From Epiperipatus broadwayi (taxonomy: Eukaryota; Onychophora; Udeonychophora; Euonychophora; Peripatidae), in the NCBI GenBank assembly GCA_028023455.1, contig JAQFVV010000072.1:4842214-4906213 (forward strand): DNA of 64,000 bases. The letters run 5' to 3'. Under the pieces are notes generated by a model. It did no database searches. It saw nothing but the letters and a program-made list of their open reading frames with translations, and was not told the origin of the DNA. The position numbers and the translations under genes were made by a program. Positions 1 through 10,622 of this stretch are shown in pieces. Position 1 is the stretch's first letter. Every line of letters begins with the position of its first letter.

Positions 1-142
1 GTGCTTATGTACTTACAGACAGACAACCACATATTTAACATTATACATATTAATTGAGATACATTTAATTTTCATCTTGTAATTCCCTTAATAACCTAAT
101 GACTTAGTATTAGAAAGAAATATACTTATATAGTTTAAAAAG

Positions 143-575
143 AAAGGTTTTTAATAGACGAGGTCTGGATACTTGGAGAGAAGAGCAAAATGGAGATTTC
201 ATACTACTCAATGATGATGGATATATATATATATATTAAGAGTAATTACAAAAGAGTGAAACTGAAATACTTAGATGAAAAAATAAATAGACTTCATAGA
301 TATTATTGAAAGAATTACGAAACTGAAATGGATGGAGTTAGGCTGAGCATCTTGCCAGAATACATGACAATAGATGAAGAACTGAAGTTTTAAATTGGTT
401 TCATAGAGTTTTTAAAAGATCTAGAATCAGACCAGATCGAGTTGAATGGATAAAATAAGAACGTTTTTTGGCATGATGTGGAAAAGAGAGGTTAAGGATG
501 AACAGACTGGATTATGCTTAGAAAGATCTTTATTCTATATTGTATCAAGAATGATTGCAAATGATAGCGATGATA
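143..575 (+). pseudogene. Decayed 3' end of an RTE-type LINE
   Basis: The segment aligns by eye with the 3' part of the better RTE copy at 14260-14710. It keeps the 'GGTCTGGATACTTGGAGAGAA' type stretch that matches the Gly-Ser-Glu-Ala-Trp-Thr coding region, then the Arg-Pro-rich tail region, and it ends in a GATGAT-like run. A (TA)n tract at about 220-236 and many indels break every frame. Orientation is plus. This is a dead, old insertion; extents are approximate. Confidence 0.6.
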
Positions 576-1009
576 ATGAATCTTTTTTTTTCCAGACACT
601 TTAAAACTTACGATAAAGATGAAATCATCTTAATTATATAGAGAGAAAAAGCACAAATAAGGTGTCTTCAAATTTAATAACATTTCCTTCATTGATTTAA
701 ATAAAATCACGTGATATATATATATACTTTATTATTATTAATTACTTTTTTAAAAGAAGGAGTGAGTCATTATTTACAAATAATGTTGCATAAGTAGGAA
801 GAGATCTTCGGCTTGCTATCAAATAATTGCTAAATTAATATCTCCAGAATTAATCCAGTTTTTCTAATCTATAGTTTCTCTTCTTTACATTACTTCAATA
901 AACTTTTCATCTTACATGTGGTCTTTTTCTAGATCTTTTACAATTGCCTAGGATCTATTTTGAGATTATTGTTCATCCATTGTCATCTCTTCTAATTATT
1001 AAAACATGC

Positions 1010-1215
1010 AAAATGCTCCATACAATAGTGCCACTCAGTACAAGCCAGAGTAATCAATGGATGTCAAAAGGTTTGTGCATAACTCATCCAATATCCCCAG
1101 ACTAGCTTCTAGCTTGTGGCTTGCATTGAGTGGCACTACTGTATGGAGAGTTTTGCCTGATTTAGTAAGTTATGAGAAAGCATGATTAAAAATGGTGATC
1201 ATGTGATGTTTAGAG
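1010..1215. repeat. Fold-back copy of hammerhead-like repeat family 2
   Basis: The outer ends are inverted copies of each other: CTCCATACAATAGTGCCACT at the left and its near reverse complement ending in GTATGGAG at about 1149. Between them lies, on the minus strand, the AGCTAG/AAGCTAGTCTGGGGAT block that in sister copies forms the 3' half of a hammerhead-like motif; the CTGATGA half is missing here. The tail GGTGATCATGTGATG is shared with the copies at 1440-1665 and 5868-6095. Confidence 0.55.
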
Positions 1216-1239
1216 GTTTAATACCAATCCTGCATAATA

Positions 1240-1345
1240 GGATAGTGGTGGTTATGGTTATTAAAGAACCAAAGCCACCAAAATGTATGGATATTGAACT
1301 GAGTTCAGATCTATATGACTATATAAGCTAATGAGCTTCGATTGA
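1240..1345 (+). repeat. Short dispersed repeat, shared with about 16860-16975
   Basis: The stretch with ATGGATATTGAACTGAGTTC and 'CTATATGACTATATAAG' recurs with substitutions at about 16890-16975 (GATACTGAACTGG, 'CTATGACTATAGATG'). No coding potential or RNA promoter boxes could be seen. The family is unidentified. Confidence 0.35.
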
Positions 1346-1439
1346 AAATATTATTGTTTTCAATTTTAAACTCATAGTATTGTAGTTAAGAAGAGATAAA
1401 AAGTGGCTGCTGGAGAGTTGCATTAGATCCTAAGATCTA

Positions 1440-1665
1440 GGTGCAGTGCTCTCAGATCTAAGGCTCCTCACTGACAAAAGCCATAAGCTAGAAACTAGTC
1501 TGGGGATATTGGGTGACTAGGCACTAGATGGTGATTTTATGCACAAGCCTTCTGGTATCCATTGATTACTCTGGCTTGCGCTGAGTGGCACTACTATATG
1601 AAGATTTTGCCTGTTTTAATAACAGTTATGAGCAAGCATAAGATATGGTGATCATGTGATGTCAT
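1440..1665 (+). repeat. Repeat family 2 copy with hammerhead-like core
   Basis: A roughly 225-bp dispersed repeat. At 1465-1507 it carries TCCTCA, CTGACAA (degraded CUGANGA), AAGCC-ATAA-GCTA, GAAAC, TAGTC and TGGGGA. The flanking TCCTCA and TGGGGA pair over six positions with one G-T wobble, as helix I of a hammerhead would. ACTAGT after the GAA is self-complementary, as in dimeric hammerheads with a minimal helix III. The conserved CUGANGA box has a G to A change, so this copy is probably inactive. It ends with the family tail GGTGATCATGTGATG. Confidence 0.6.
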
Positions 1666-1959
1666 CTCTTCTAACAACATGTACAATTCAGTTCTATTTT
1701 GGCTTTTTAATTTTTAAATGATGTCAGTAATATTGTTTAATTATCCCATTTATCTATTTTGCTTTTCATCCCTCATTGTTTCTCTTAACATAAATTTTTC
1801 CATATTTTATTGTATGGTCTGAATCTTGTCCAGATTTTCTATAAAATGTATAAATTTACATATCAGAAATAATTAACTATATATAATCATAAATATAAGA
1901 AGATCGTATAGAGAAAAGCTTTTTTCTAAAAAGTCTTCGTATATTTATGATTACATTTG

Positions 1960-2780
1960 TCTGAGGTAAAGCTTGTACTTTTGTAATTATAATTAAGTCT
2001 CAAATTTGTCTTTTTAAACACATTGGCATTTTTCTCTCTCAACATTTAAGGTATTTCTACCAAAAGGAATCCATTTAAGCTTAATTCTATGATTAATTTT
2101 AATCATTACATTTCCATCTGCTAGTCATTAATTTCTAATTCATTTTTATCAATATTTATTTTCAACTTCTTTAAAAAATCATTCAATATTACTTTAATCT
2201 TTTTTTTTTTTTTTTAGCATTTGCCTTTAACTTTATTTTTACTTTCATCTGATAATTCATACATCTTTTCCGGAATCTTAAAACATTACTTACAAATATA
2301 ACCACATTATCTGCAAATGACATAAATAACCTTTATTGTTTTTTTTTAAAATTTTTTATCTTTCTATTTTAATTCATGAAATACTATTAGTAAAACAGCT
2401 GTAAAAGGTTTTGGGGATATTAAATCATCATATTATACATCATCCTGGATATATATTTTGATGATCCAATGCTTTGATCACTGTAGAAATGCATTTAGAA
2501 TTTAATGTCCTTTAATAATTTCTAAACCATGTTCAAAATGGCAGCACATATTCATTATTTTTTTCTATAATTTCTCTAAATACTTTTACATGATCCGCTG
2601 TGCTATAATCACATTTAAATCTAGCTTGTTCTTTTGTCTGGTTTGAATTTAAAGTTATTTTTATATGAGTTGCAATGATTTTAGTAAAGATCTTGTATAA
2701 AACTAATAATAGAAGAATAAAAGTATAATTTTTAATATCTTTTTATTGGCCAAAATGTTTTTGACATTCGTGACTGAAAA
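1960..2780 (-). pseudogene. Decayed RTE-type reverse transcriptase
   Basis: Read on the minus strand from 2780 down, fragments in shifting frames match the RT domain of the copy at 13597-14711. Visible blocks are Lys-Asp-Ile-Lys-Asn-Tyr, Leu-Tyr-Lys-Ile-Phe-Thr-Lys-Ile-Ile, Glu-Gln-Ala-Arg-Phe, REIIEKNNEY, STVIKALDHQ and a relic of the FADD region near 2290-2320, then NHRIKLKW. Several stops and frameshifts make it non-functional. It may be the RT half of the LINE whose endonuclease region lies at 5100-6800 on the same strand, which would imply about 2.3 kb of inserted DNA between them. Confidence 0.65.
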
Positions 2781-2789
2781 GGTTTTTAT

Positions 2790-5100
2790 TATTTTCCTCG
2801 TATGAAATACTTACATCTTCTTGGCTACAGCTGAGTAAACTTTCAGGGTGATTCACCAAAATCATGGCTCTCATTAATTAGTATTTTGCGATACTTTAAC
2901 ATTTACATTTTTCTCCATGTATTATTTTTCAATGGTTTTTTACATCCTCAAATTATATATTTTAGAAAGTGCATTTTTAAATACATGGACTTGTATTGTT
3001 GTATAGATTTGTTACGGCTGATGTGTCAGCAATTGGGGAATTCTTTATATTTCAAACAGTTTTCCAAAAAATGTTAGCCTTTCTTGTAATTTAGATGTAG
3101 TTATGATTCTGGTAACCACATTGAAAGCATATTCATCTGAATCTAAGAAGAAGTAAATATTTCTATGAGGAAAATATGGTCGCAGATGTTTAAAACATTT
3201 TGCCAAATAAAATTACAAATGGAAAGAGAAAATAATATCTTTTTTAGTCTTTTAAATATCAATATTAGTTCTCCATTTATTCATTCATGTACTATATTTT
3301 TATATTTAGACATTTGGTATCATAACCACATGGGTTAATTGATAAAATGCTCCTTTAATTTAGAATGACTTAATTCATGGGGGAAAATTTTTAACTTTTC
3401 CACAAATACGTGTTTTTTAAAATAATGTGTGTTATTTAAATAATTTTTTTATTACAAGATAATATGAGAATGTAAACATATTTTAAACATAATTTTAACA
3501 TTTGAAGTTTGTAAAAGAAAAAGCTATAAACTCAGATAAATAATTTCTTTTGCTCTCTCTTTCCAGTAATTTTAATCTAACTACCAGTTTATTTTGGTTT
3601 TGAAAGTATTAAAAGAAAATAATTTTCTCTTTAGTAAATTATTGAGTAATTTTTAATTTTAGCATTTAAAAGAGATAAAGTGAATAAATTTTTATGTTTA
3701 GTAATATTTTTAAAAGAAAAAAAAACATGATTTTAACATTTTGTTAAAATTTTACTTTAATTAATTTGAGTTGCTTTTCTTTATTTATTCTTTAAGGAAA
3801 GTCAATGTTATTAATCTAATTATCTTGTTTTCTTTTGCAAGAAATTTTTTTTTAATTAAAAAAAATATCAAAAACTATTATTCTAATTCAAGATGTTTAA
3901 TTTTTTTTCCAATGTTAAGGTTGAAGGAGAGAAATGGCTGAATAAGTGTTTTTGTCAAAATTGATCTAATTGTTTATATTAAATTTTGTCATGTAGGAGA
4001 TAGGATTGTAATTGGATGAAAACAGAGTTGTTCCAAAATTAGGGTGGTGGACTGATTATTCAGAAGTCCTGTCTTCTAAATAGCAGACATTCCTGTCCCA
4101 GCTGTTGAAGAAGACAATCAATTCTAAGCCAGCTAGTGAAAAAAAACAGTAAAAGAAGTTCTAACAAAGTTGTGAGAAGAGCAGTCTTTCCTAATTCAGC
4201 TGCTAAAGAAGAAAGCAGATGTAAAAAGACAACTGTTTAAAAATATTTTCTATATTGAAAACCATGAGCTAAGTTTAGCTAAAAGCTAAAAATCATCTGT
4301 CTCCATGTAACCTGCCTAATTAGAAAAATGTAAAGAAGAAAAAGGTCCCTGAAGTAAACTGCAACAAAACCTTGTCTCCAACCAAGATCATGAGTGACTC
4401 TATGTATTAACCTAATATAGAAATTTTATTGGAAAGAAAATAGATAAATTCTTGCTATTTATTAGCCTGAAATATCCTATTGCAAAGTGAAGAAAATGTA
4501 AATAATCTGAAATTAAGAAGCCTTCAAGAACATCTTTCTGGAAAACCTATTATTTAAAATTATTTACAGTAATCTGTTATATTTATTTATCTCTGTTTTC
4601 ATAATAACAGTTTATAAAATTCTTGCTTCCTGAGCTAGATTAGAGCAGTTAATTATAGGGATGTAGGGATTCATGTTAGAGTTTAGACATCTGGATGGTT
4701 ACCCTGGATATCTCCTGTAACATTCATACACTAAATTTTATATTTTTTTATTACTAAAAGTTGGACACTATATTAATGGAAGTACATGGTCAGACCATTG
4801 ATGATGATCAGCATGTTTCAGTATCTCAGTATAATTTTTTATTATAAATAATGGATTAACATTTAAGTACACTCATCCAAATAATTGTTATATTCTGTTC
4901 TAACATTGGCAGTGGTTAGATAAGTAGCCTATTTCATAGTGTACCTTCTTTAATTTCAGTCACAAGATTGACTGTTGATTTTTCACTGTTCTTTGCTGAT
5001 TCCTGATAATTTATAAGATTTATTATTTTTGTTTAATGCTGAAGATGCACCATATGGTTTTGTTCATGCAGATAATGTTATCCTATCTCCATATATTTAC
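2790..5100. other. AT-rich DNA without recognisable genes
   Basis: No open frame longer than about 60 codons and no RT, transposase or tRNA signature was recognised. The segment 2830-2882 (CTGAGTAAACTTTCAGGG followed by a variant of TTCACYAAARTCATRGCTCTC) resembles the repeat at about 22720-22990. The stretch 4020-4560 is less AT-rich and has CTGTTGAAGAAGA and CTGCTAAAGAAGA echoes, but no assignment is possible. Confidence 0.4.
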
Positions 5101-5830
5101 CCCAATTCATCCTTAATGGTTTTCCTATCCCTATATTCACTATAGTTAACCCCCCGACTCCATATCATTACAAATATAGCTATGCCAATAATTTCTCTAT
5201 TTCTAAATCTACTTCTTTAAAAATATTTGCAGTAATTTTTTTTATTTTCTTGAACTTTTCCATTCTTCATAGTTCTAATTACATGTCTCACCTCTTTATT
5301 TTAAATTCTTGACGTTCTTTCATTTTTTGTTTCTTATTGTTGTATAGTTCTTTATAGATTTGTGCTATATTCATAATATTATTCTAGCTAGGAATTTTTA
5401 CTTTATATTTTTGAGATTTTTACTCTTTTCTATAACTTTTTTTTTACATCTTCAGGTTAAATTTATGTATAACATCATTAATTCTTTTTCATACCATTTT
5501 GCTGAATTCAATCCTTCTAAATTGGTCATTCAAAAACATATTTTTACACTCCTTTTATTCTTCAGGCAATTTTTGTCTCAATTGAGCATCTACTGAAAAA
5601 TTGCTGCCTTTTTTGTATCAGCTATTTTATACATCAGTTGTTGATGAAATATCAATATTTTTTATTGATCTCATTAAAATCTAAATGTCTTCAAGATCTG
5701 TTATCATTTTAAAATAAGTTGTGAGTTTTAATTTAAACTCCCATTGCTAATACTGCCTTTCCTTTAGTTTTACACAAACACTACATTTCACAAAATTATT
5801 TATCTCTTTCTGTATTGATTCTATTAAGTG
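5100..5830 (-). pseudogene. LINE endonuclease-RT linker remnant
   Basis: The minus-strand translation contains VIRTMKNGK, typical of the segment between endonuclease and RT in RTE/CR1-like LINEs ('...MKNGKA.G.D.I..E'), followed by decayed sequence. Stops and frameshifts are frequent. It lies just below the endonuclease-like block at 6100-6800 on the same strand, so both probably belong to one LINE interrupted by the repeat at 5868-6095. Confidence 0.45.
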
Positions 5831-5867
5831 CATCACTTCTTAAAAATATTTTTTTCTGTTAATCAAA

Positions 5868-6095
5868 ATATAATACAATAATCAATGAATGTAAGAAGGT
5901 TTGGGCATAAAATCCCTATGTGGTGCCTACTTATCCAGCATCCCCAGACTAGTTTTAGCTTGTGGCTTTCATCAGTGAGGATCCTTGGGATTAATGTGAC
6001 TTGCACTGGATAGCATTACTATAAGGAGAGTTTACTGCTGTTTTAACAGCTTGTAAGCATAGGAAATGGTGATCATGTGATGTTTGATGGGATAA
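5868..6095 (-). repeat. Repeat family 2 copy, best hammerhead-like helix I
   Basis: On the minus strand, 5983 to 5940 reads ATCCTCA, CTGATGA (an intact CUGANGA box), AAGCC-ACAA-GCTA, AAAAC (GAAA with its G changed), TAGTC, TGGGGAT. ATCCTCA and TGGGGAT pair over seven positions including one G-T. ACTAGT is palindromic, so two molecules could share helix III. The right part runs into GGTGATCATGTGATG on the plus strand, giving a partly fold-back layout. The repeat appears inserted in the LINE remnant at 5100-6800. Confidence 0.6.
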
Positions 6096-6099
6096 TATA

Positions 6100-6800
6100 A
6101 CTCTGGAGCACCTTCATTTAAATATTTTTATTTCTATTTCCCTTTAGAATTATTTTTAAATTAGCATTTATAATACACAATTTTTTTCTTTAATTCCAAA
6201 AGTCTATATTCTTTCTCATATATGTCTCCATATGCCATATTATATATCTTCATTTGGATTTTTTTATTTCTATTTTCACTTTAGAACTTTCTTTATGTCC
6301 TTTTTCACTTTTATCCCATATTTTAATTTCCCCTCTGCATTTTCATTTTTCAGTTGTTCTCCAACTGTAGCTTTAATATCTGCTATGATATTTTAAAAAT
6401 GTGATGAAATCAGTTCAAAACATTAATCCTCTGAAAAATCCTACATTATCTATATTTGATATCCATAAGTTGAAAACCTAATCTTGCCACTTATAGCATT
6501 AATTTCTCCATGATATTTACTTATAATAAAGGTTGAAGAACCTCATTTATGCTTCCAATACTTCTACCTTTATAGTAAAACATGCCCACTTTTCAAATCA
6601 ATCACTTCTTACCCTTCTCAATTAAACTTAAGTCCAACAATGCTGCCTTTAATATTATACAGGTTTTCTTCAAAATCAGACAGCCTTTCTTCATTCCAAA
6701 CTAATCTACAGTTATGGTTAAGTAAATAGAAGGTCATTATCAAAAGATCTGGAATCAGTACATTCTTAGTAATCTCTGCTTTTGATTGTGAAGGGATTTC
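6100..6800 (-). pseudogene. LINE apurinic-type endonuclease remnant
   Basis: In the minus-strand translation, blocks such as Val-Ile-Asp-Leu-Lys-Ser-Gly-His-Val-Leu, FIIS(K)YHGEINAISGKIR and STYGYQI match the pattern of APE-type endonuclease domains in non-LTR elements (Leu-x-Ser-Gly-His/Asn ... Gly-x-x-Phe-Ile ... Ser-x-Arg-Ile). It is heavily frameshifted and clearly dead. The N-terminal part lies towards 6800. Confidence 0.45.
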
Positions 6801-7284
6801 ATGACTGGTGACTTTATTGCCTCCAAAAAGTCACTGCCACAATTTATTTTATCATTAATGATTATTAATAAAAAGTGAAATAGCATTTGCAAATGTAGAA
6901 ATTCTATTCATCTTCCCTTCAAATACTAAACTGATATCGAGTTTAGAACTGACAAGCATTTGACAAAGAAAATCATGAGAAGTTTGGAACTTAAATATAG
7001 AGACCAAAGCTAGTAAATTCATCATGCTTGTCATTGCATATTTGTGAGTAGCCCATAAATCACTTGCTATGGTTATAATAATATGAAAATAACCCGCGTT
7101 AATAAGAACATATGAAGAAAACTTTTGCTGGATTTCTTCAAGGTTTCCATGAAAAATTAAAAAGTTTATTTTCAGTTATTAATTTTTATCTCTTTTTGTA
7201 ACTGCCCACCTGTATAAAGAATATTACAGATATATTTTAATGTCAAAACTTTAAAATACTTCGAAAATGTAATTCAAAAAATAA

Positions 7285-7668
7285 ATATGTATAATAGTAT
7301 TTAAAGAAAAGCTTCAATTTAAACTTTAATTAGTGGGTATTTTTAGCATGCTTTCAACTACTTGATAGTCATCATCATAGCACAAATTGTAAGAGGGACT
7401 TGTGATATTTATTAGAGAATAAACAAGCCAAGGAATTTACATAATATTTGAATTAGTCCCACTTTCAAAAAAGTGGCTTACATAAATGTACTTTTTTACA
7501 ATTCAAATTTTATGTAAATTCCCTGCTTTGTATATTTCTCTAATAAATGCCACAAATCCATCTTATAATCTGTGCTTTGAGGATGGCTATTAAGTACTGA
7601 AAGCATGCCTCACATATCATGCTAATTGAAGGTTAAATTAAAGCTTTTCTCTCAATACTTTTGTATGT
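7285..7668. mobile_element. 385-bp fold-back (MITE-like) element
   Basis: The left arm (about 7285-7455) and right arm (about 7500-7668) are imperfect reverse complements for some 165 bp. AGTATTTAAAGAAAAGCTTC pairs with the region ending TTTTCTCTCAATACTTTT, TAGCATGCTTTCA with TGAAAGCATGCCTC, and TTAGAGAATAAACAAGC with GCTTTGTATATTTCTCTAA. The spacer is about 45 bp. No coding sequence was found. It could be a MITE or an inverted duplicate; no clear target duplication was identified. Confidence 0.6.
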
Positions 7669-7714
7669 ATTTACCTTTTAAAGACATATTTTAACTTTTA
7701 CTAAATTTAAAATT

Positions 7715-8535
7715 AATATCTATCATTAATATTGAAATAGAAGTATAACCTAGATATAATTAAAGGGATTTGAATGCAATCTTTCAAGCTTCCTAAATCC
7801 CCTTTAATTATTTCAAGCTTCCTAAATTCCCTATAATTACATATAGGTTAAGTATATACCTTATACTTGTATTTTAATATTATATATTCAGCCTGTATTC
7901 TGCCCATCCCTCTTCTGTGTATTTAAGTGAATGTATTAAGGTCTTATTGGAGATAATTTATATTTTCACATGTATGTGGTCATGTGTATCAGTTAAATTG
8001 AAAAGAATAGATGACTGTAGGGAGCTTGAAAGATTGCATTCAAATCCTCTTTAATTACAACTAGGTTAAATACATACATTATACTTTTATTTCAATATTA
8101 CATATTCAGCCTGTATTCTTCCCATCCCTCTTACATGTATTTAAATGGACTTATTAAGGTCTTACATATGAGATGTCAGATTGACTTAAGATTAACATGG
8201 CACTATCAAGGGCTTTGAGCATTTCATCACCAGATTGTCAGAGATATAAATGAGTGAAAAGGATTGAAGCTCATCCATTAAAGTATGTCAATTTGCTATC
8301 ATAATATAAATTGAACACTGATTATATATATGTCTGGATGATGATGATCTGGACCAATTGATGAGTTCTAGTTAAGCATGAAATACTTATATTGGAGATC
8401 ATTTATCTTTTTCACATGTATGTGGTCATGTGTATCAGTTATGTTGGATAGATTGAATGACTGTAGGGAGCTTGAGTTCAAATCCCCTTTAATTTCATCT
8501 ATGGTTAAGTGAAAGTATATGCTAACAAAAAAAAT
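7715..8535 (+). repeat. Cluster of hammerhead-bearing repeat family 1
   Basis: The block holds several copies of one repeat. An inverted fragment lies at about 7715-7800. Plus-strand tail pieces at 7815-7946 and 8050-8163 share ATTCAGCCTGTATTCT and ATTAAGGTCTTA. 'Head' pieces begin at 7947 and 8392 (TTGGAGAT..., then CACATGTATGTGGTCATGTG, then GACTGTAGGGAGCTTGA and TTCAAATCC). One tail joins directly to a head at 7946/7947, so head-to-tail tandem copies existed. TTCAAATCC resembles a pol III B box, which hints at a tRNA-like part, but this is weak. Other copies lie at 17440-17515 and 21290-21645. Confidence 0.6.
8346..8400 (+). ncRNA. Type I hammerhead ribozyme-like motif (family 1)
   Basis: Helix I: GATCT-gga-CCAA (8346-8357) pairs with TTGG-AGATC (8392-8400), 9 bp with a 3-nt bulge. 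Core box: TTGATGA (8358-8364), CUGANGA with C to T. Helix II: G-TTCT/AGCA-T around loop AGTTA (8365-8379), with one mismatch. Then GAAA (8380-8383). The short palindrome-like TACTTA (helix III) and an AUA cleavage triplet follow, up to 8391. The sister copy at 21499-21550 supplies the bases degraded here, which supports a genuine ancestral ribozyme. This copy is probably slow or inactive. Confidence 0.7.
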
Positions 8536-8960
8536 CATGAGTTAATCATTTTTATATTTATGAAAAGATCATTATTATAATTAAAGGTATTACCAAAAAT
8601 ATATTATAAAATAAATCTGTGTATAATGTATAATATACATTAAATATATTTTAAAAGTGATATATTTATATGTGAATAAAATAAAAGGGCCAAATTGTCT
8701 CATAATGGGGCTAAAAATGTTAAACATAATATATTCAGATAAAAACATGATTAAAGACCCTGGAAAAAGATAAATGACCTTCCAAATGTACTCCATGCTG
8801 AACCAGCTAGCAGATCGAGATCACAATCCCTTGCCTGTAACTCTGCATTTGTTTAGTATTCATGAATATAAAAGTACTACAGTTTGATTTATAAGTATCA
8901 ATGTTCTTGTATTCATATCTTTGATAATATCCATTTTAGATAAATTCATTAATGATGGCT
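8536..8960 (-). repeat. Dispersed repeat shared with 11700-12000
   Basis: The motif CATGCTGAACCAGCTAGCAG, then ATCACAATCCCTTGCC and TTGTTTAGTATTCATG, recurs in diverged form at about 11840-11960 (CATGCTGAACTAGC, CAGATCATAATCTCTTAC, TTGTTCAGTATAT). A shorter piece is at 14750-14800. Strand is arbitrary. No protein or RNA promoter could be assigned. Confidence 0.45.
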
Positions 8961-10360
8961 AGTATTTATTTATTGGTTTAGAGATTATCATATCAATCCT
9001 AGATAGATATAAATTTGAATACAGTCAAAAATTAACATATCTATTTCTTAAATGAAATGCAAACACATGGTAACTATTTCCTGCATATTAAAATTTTAAA
9101 TATACTCACAACTTTCATTCCTCCATCCATTCTTGAAACATAGTGCTGAATCACACTGCTCTTCCTATGTGATAGAATTGAATTATTAAGTATTTCTAAA
9201 AGTGATAATACATGTAGAAGAATAGAGATGAAGTTAAACGAATATCACTTGTTTATGTTTAATTTTTAAAAAAAGTAAAAGCTGATATGCCATACTAAAT
9301 GTGACACCTGCTGGTCAAATTGCAAAGATTGTTTATAAATGGTATTTTGAAAATGTAAATCACATATAGACATACATACATGCGCATATATATATGGTTT
9401 AGATTTTTAAAATAAACATGCTCTTGTACCCACTTATATGTTTCAAAAAACCCTCACGTTTTATTTAAGGTATGGTTATTGTCAGCCTTTGTGTTTGTAA
9501 CATTTGTGAATTTGACGTGAAACATTTCAGACAAACTTTAAACAACGCCATACTAATTCATTTGTTTGAAGACGATTTAGCTGTCATGTTACTACATTCT
9601 GTTATGGTAATGTGTGGGTTTATTCCACCTTTACTCTTTTAATATTCTCTCAACAAAACTGACAGCGCTCTTGACCATCAAATGAAATTCAATTGATGTC
9701 TGTCAGAAGGTCATTTATGGTCAGTATATTCTTATTTTCCTAATAATGAAATATTTTTCTTTCACAAATTGTGGTCAACCCAACTTGCTGTCCTAAACGT
9801 GATTCTTAAGAGCTCAGTGTGGTGTAGAACGAATTGTTATTATGAAAGACAGGAGACTGCCAAGATCGCGAAATTATAAACGTTTGAATTAAATGTTGTT
9901 TTTTTTATCATACTGGCGGGAAAATGAATTTCCCTCAATATTGATTACACTTTTTAAATTACAAAAAAAAACAAACTAAATTTGCCATCTTTTCTTTTTA
10001 TATATATTAAATATCATGTGTACAATCAGATCATTTCCTACTATCTATAAATGATTTAATAACTTAGAGATACGATTGATATTTTCCGAAGAAATGTTCA
10101 TTAAATCACTATTAATTAAGTTGAAAATAATACCAATCTGCCATTTCAAATAAAACTTATTTTCCCCACAAACAAATATATACGTGAGTGCATGCGCGTG
10201 TGTTATATTAATTAATTAAATAAATCACTATACATTAGTTTATTTCCAAGAGTAGTGAAATGATGATGGTGTCTTCCCCCTAAATAGTTAGAAGTTTATG
10301 TGTATAGGTCACATGACCAGGAACCCCATTTACGCATTCATTTGTTCCTTCCAAAACTCA
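8961..10360. other. AT-rich DNA without recognisable genes
   Basis: No long frame or known element was seen. A short GC-richer stretch, ACTGGCGGGAAAATG, sits at about 9910-9925, but nothing around it supports a promoter. Some microsatellite-like (TA)n occurs near 9386. Confidence 0.35.
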
Positions 10361-10622
10361 CATATCACAATAAATATATCATCTATTTCTTACTTCTTAT
10401 TACCCAATTATTTTTCCAACCCTGGTTGATTTTTTTTCCTTCTATCCCATTTTCATAAAAGTGTTTCTCATTAGGTCCATTATCTTATCACTCACATATC
10501 ACAATAAATATATCATCTATTTCTTACTTCTTATTACCCAATTATTTTTCCAACCCTGGTTGATTTTTTTTCTTCTATCCCATTTTCATAAAAGTGTTTC
10601 TCATTAGGTCCATTATCTTATC
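10361..10622. repeat. Two near-perfect 131-bp tandem copies
   Basis: CACATATCACAATAAATATA starts both copies (about 10361 and 10492) and ATTAGGTCCATTATCTTATC ends both. They differ by about one base in a T run, so the duplication is recent compared with its surroundings. It probably lies in the 3' part of the decayed LINE on the minus strand that follows. Confidence 0.75.

Noticed and set aside
9905-9930. E2F-like site ACTGGCGGGAAAATG
   Set aside because: A single short match in unconstrained AT-rich DNA with no gene nearby.
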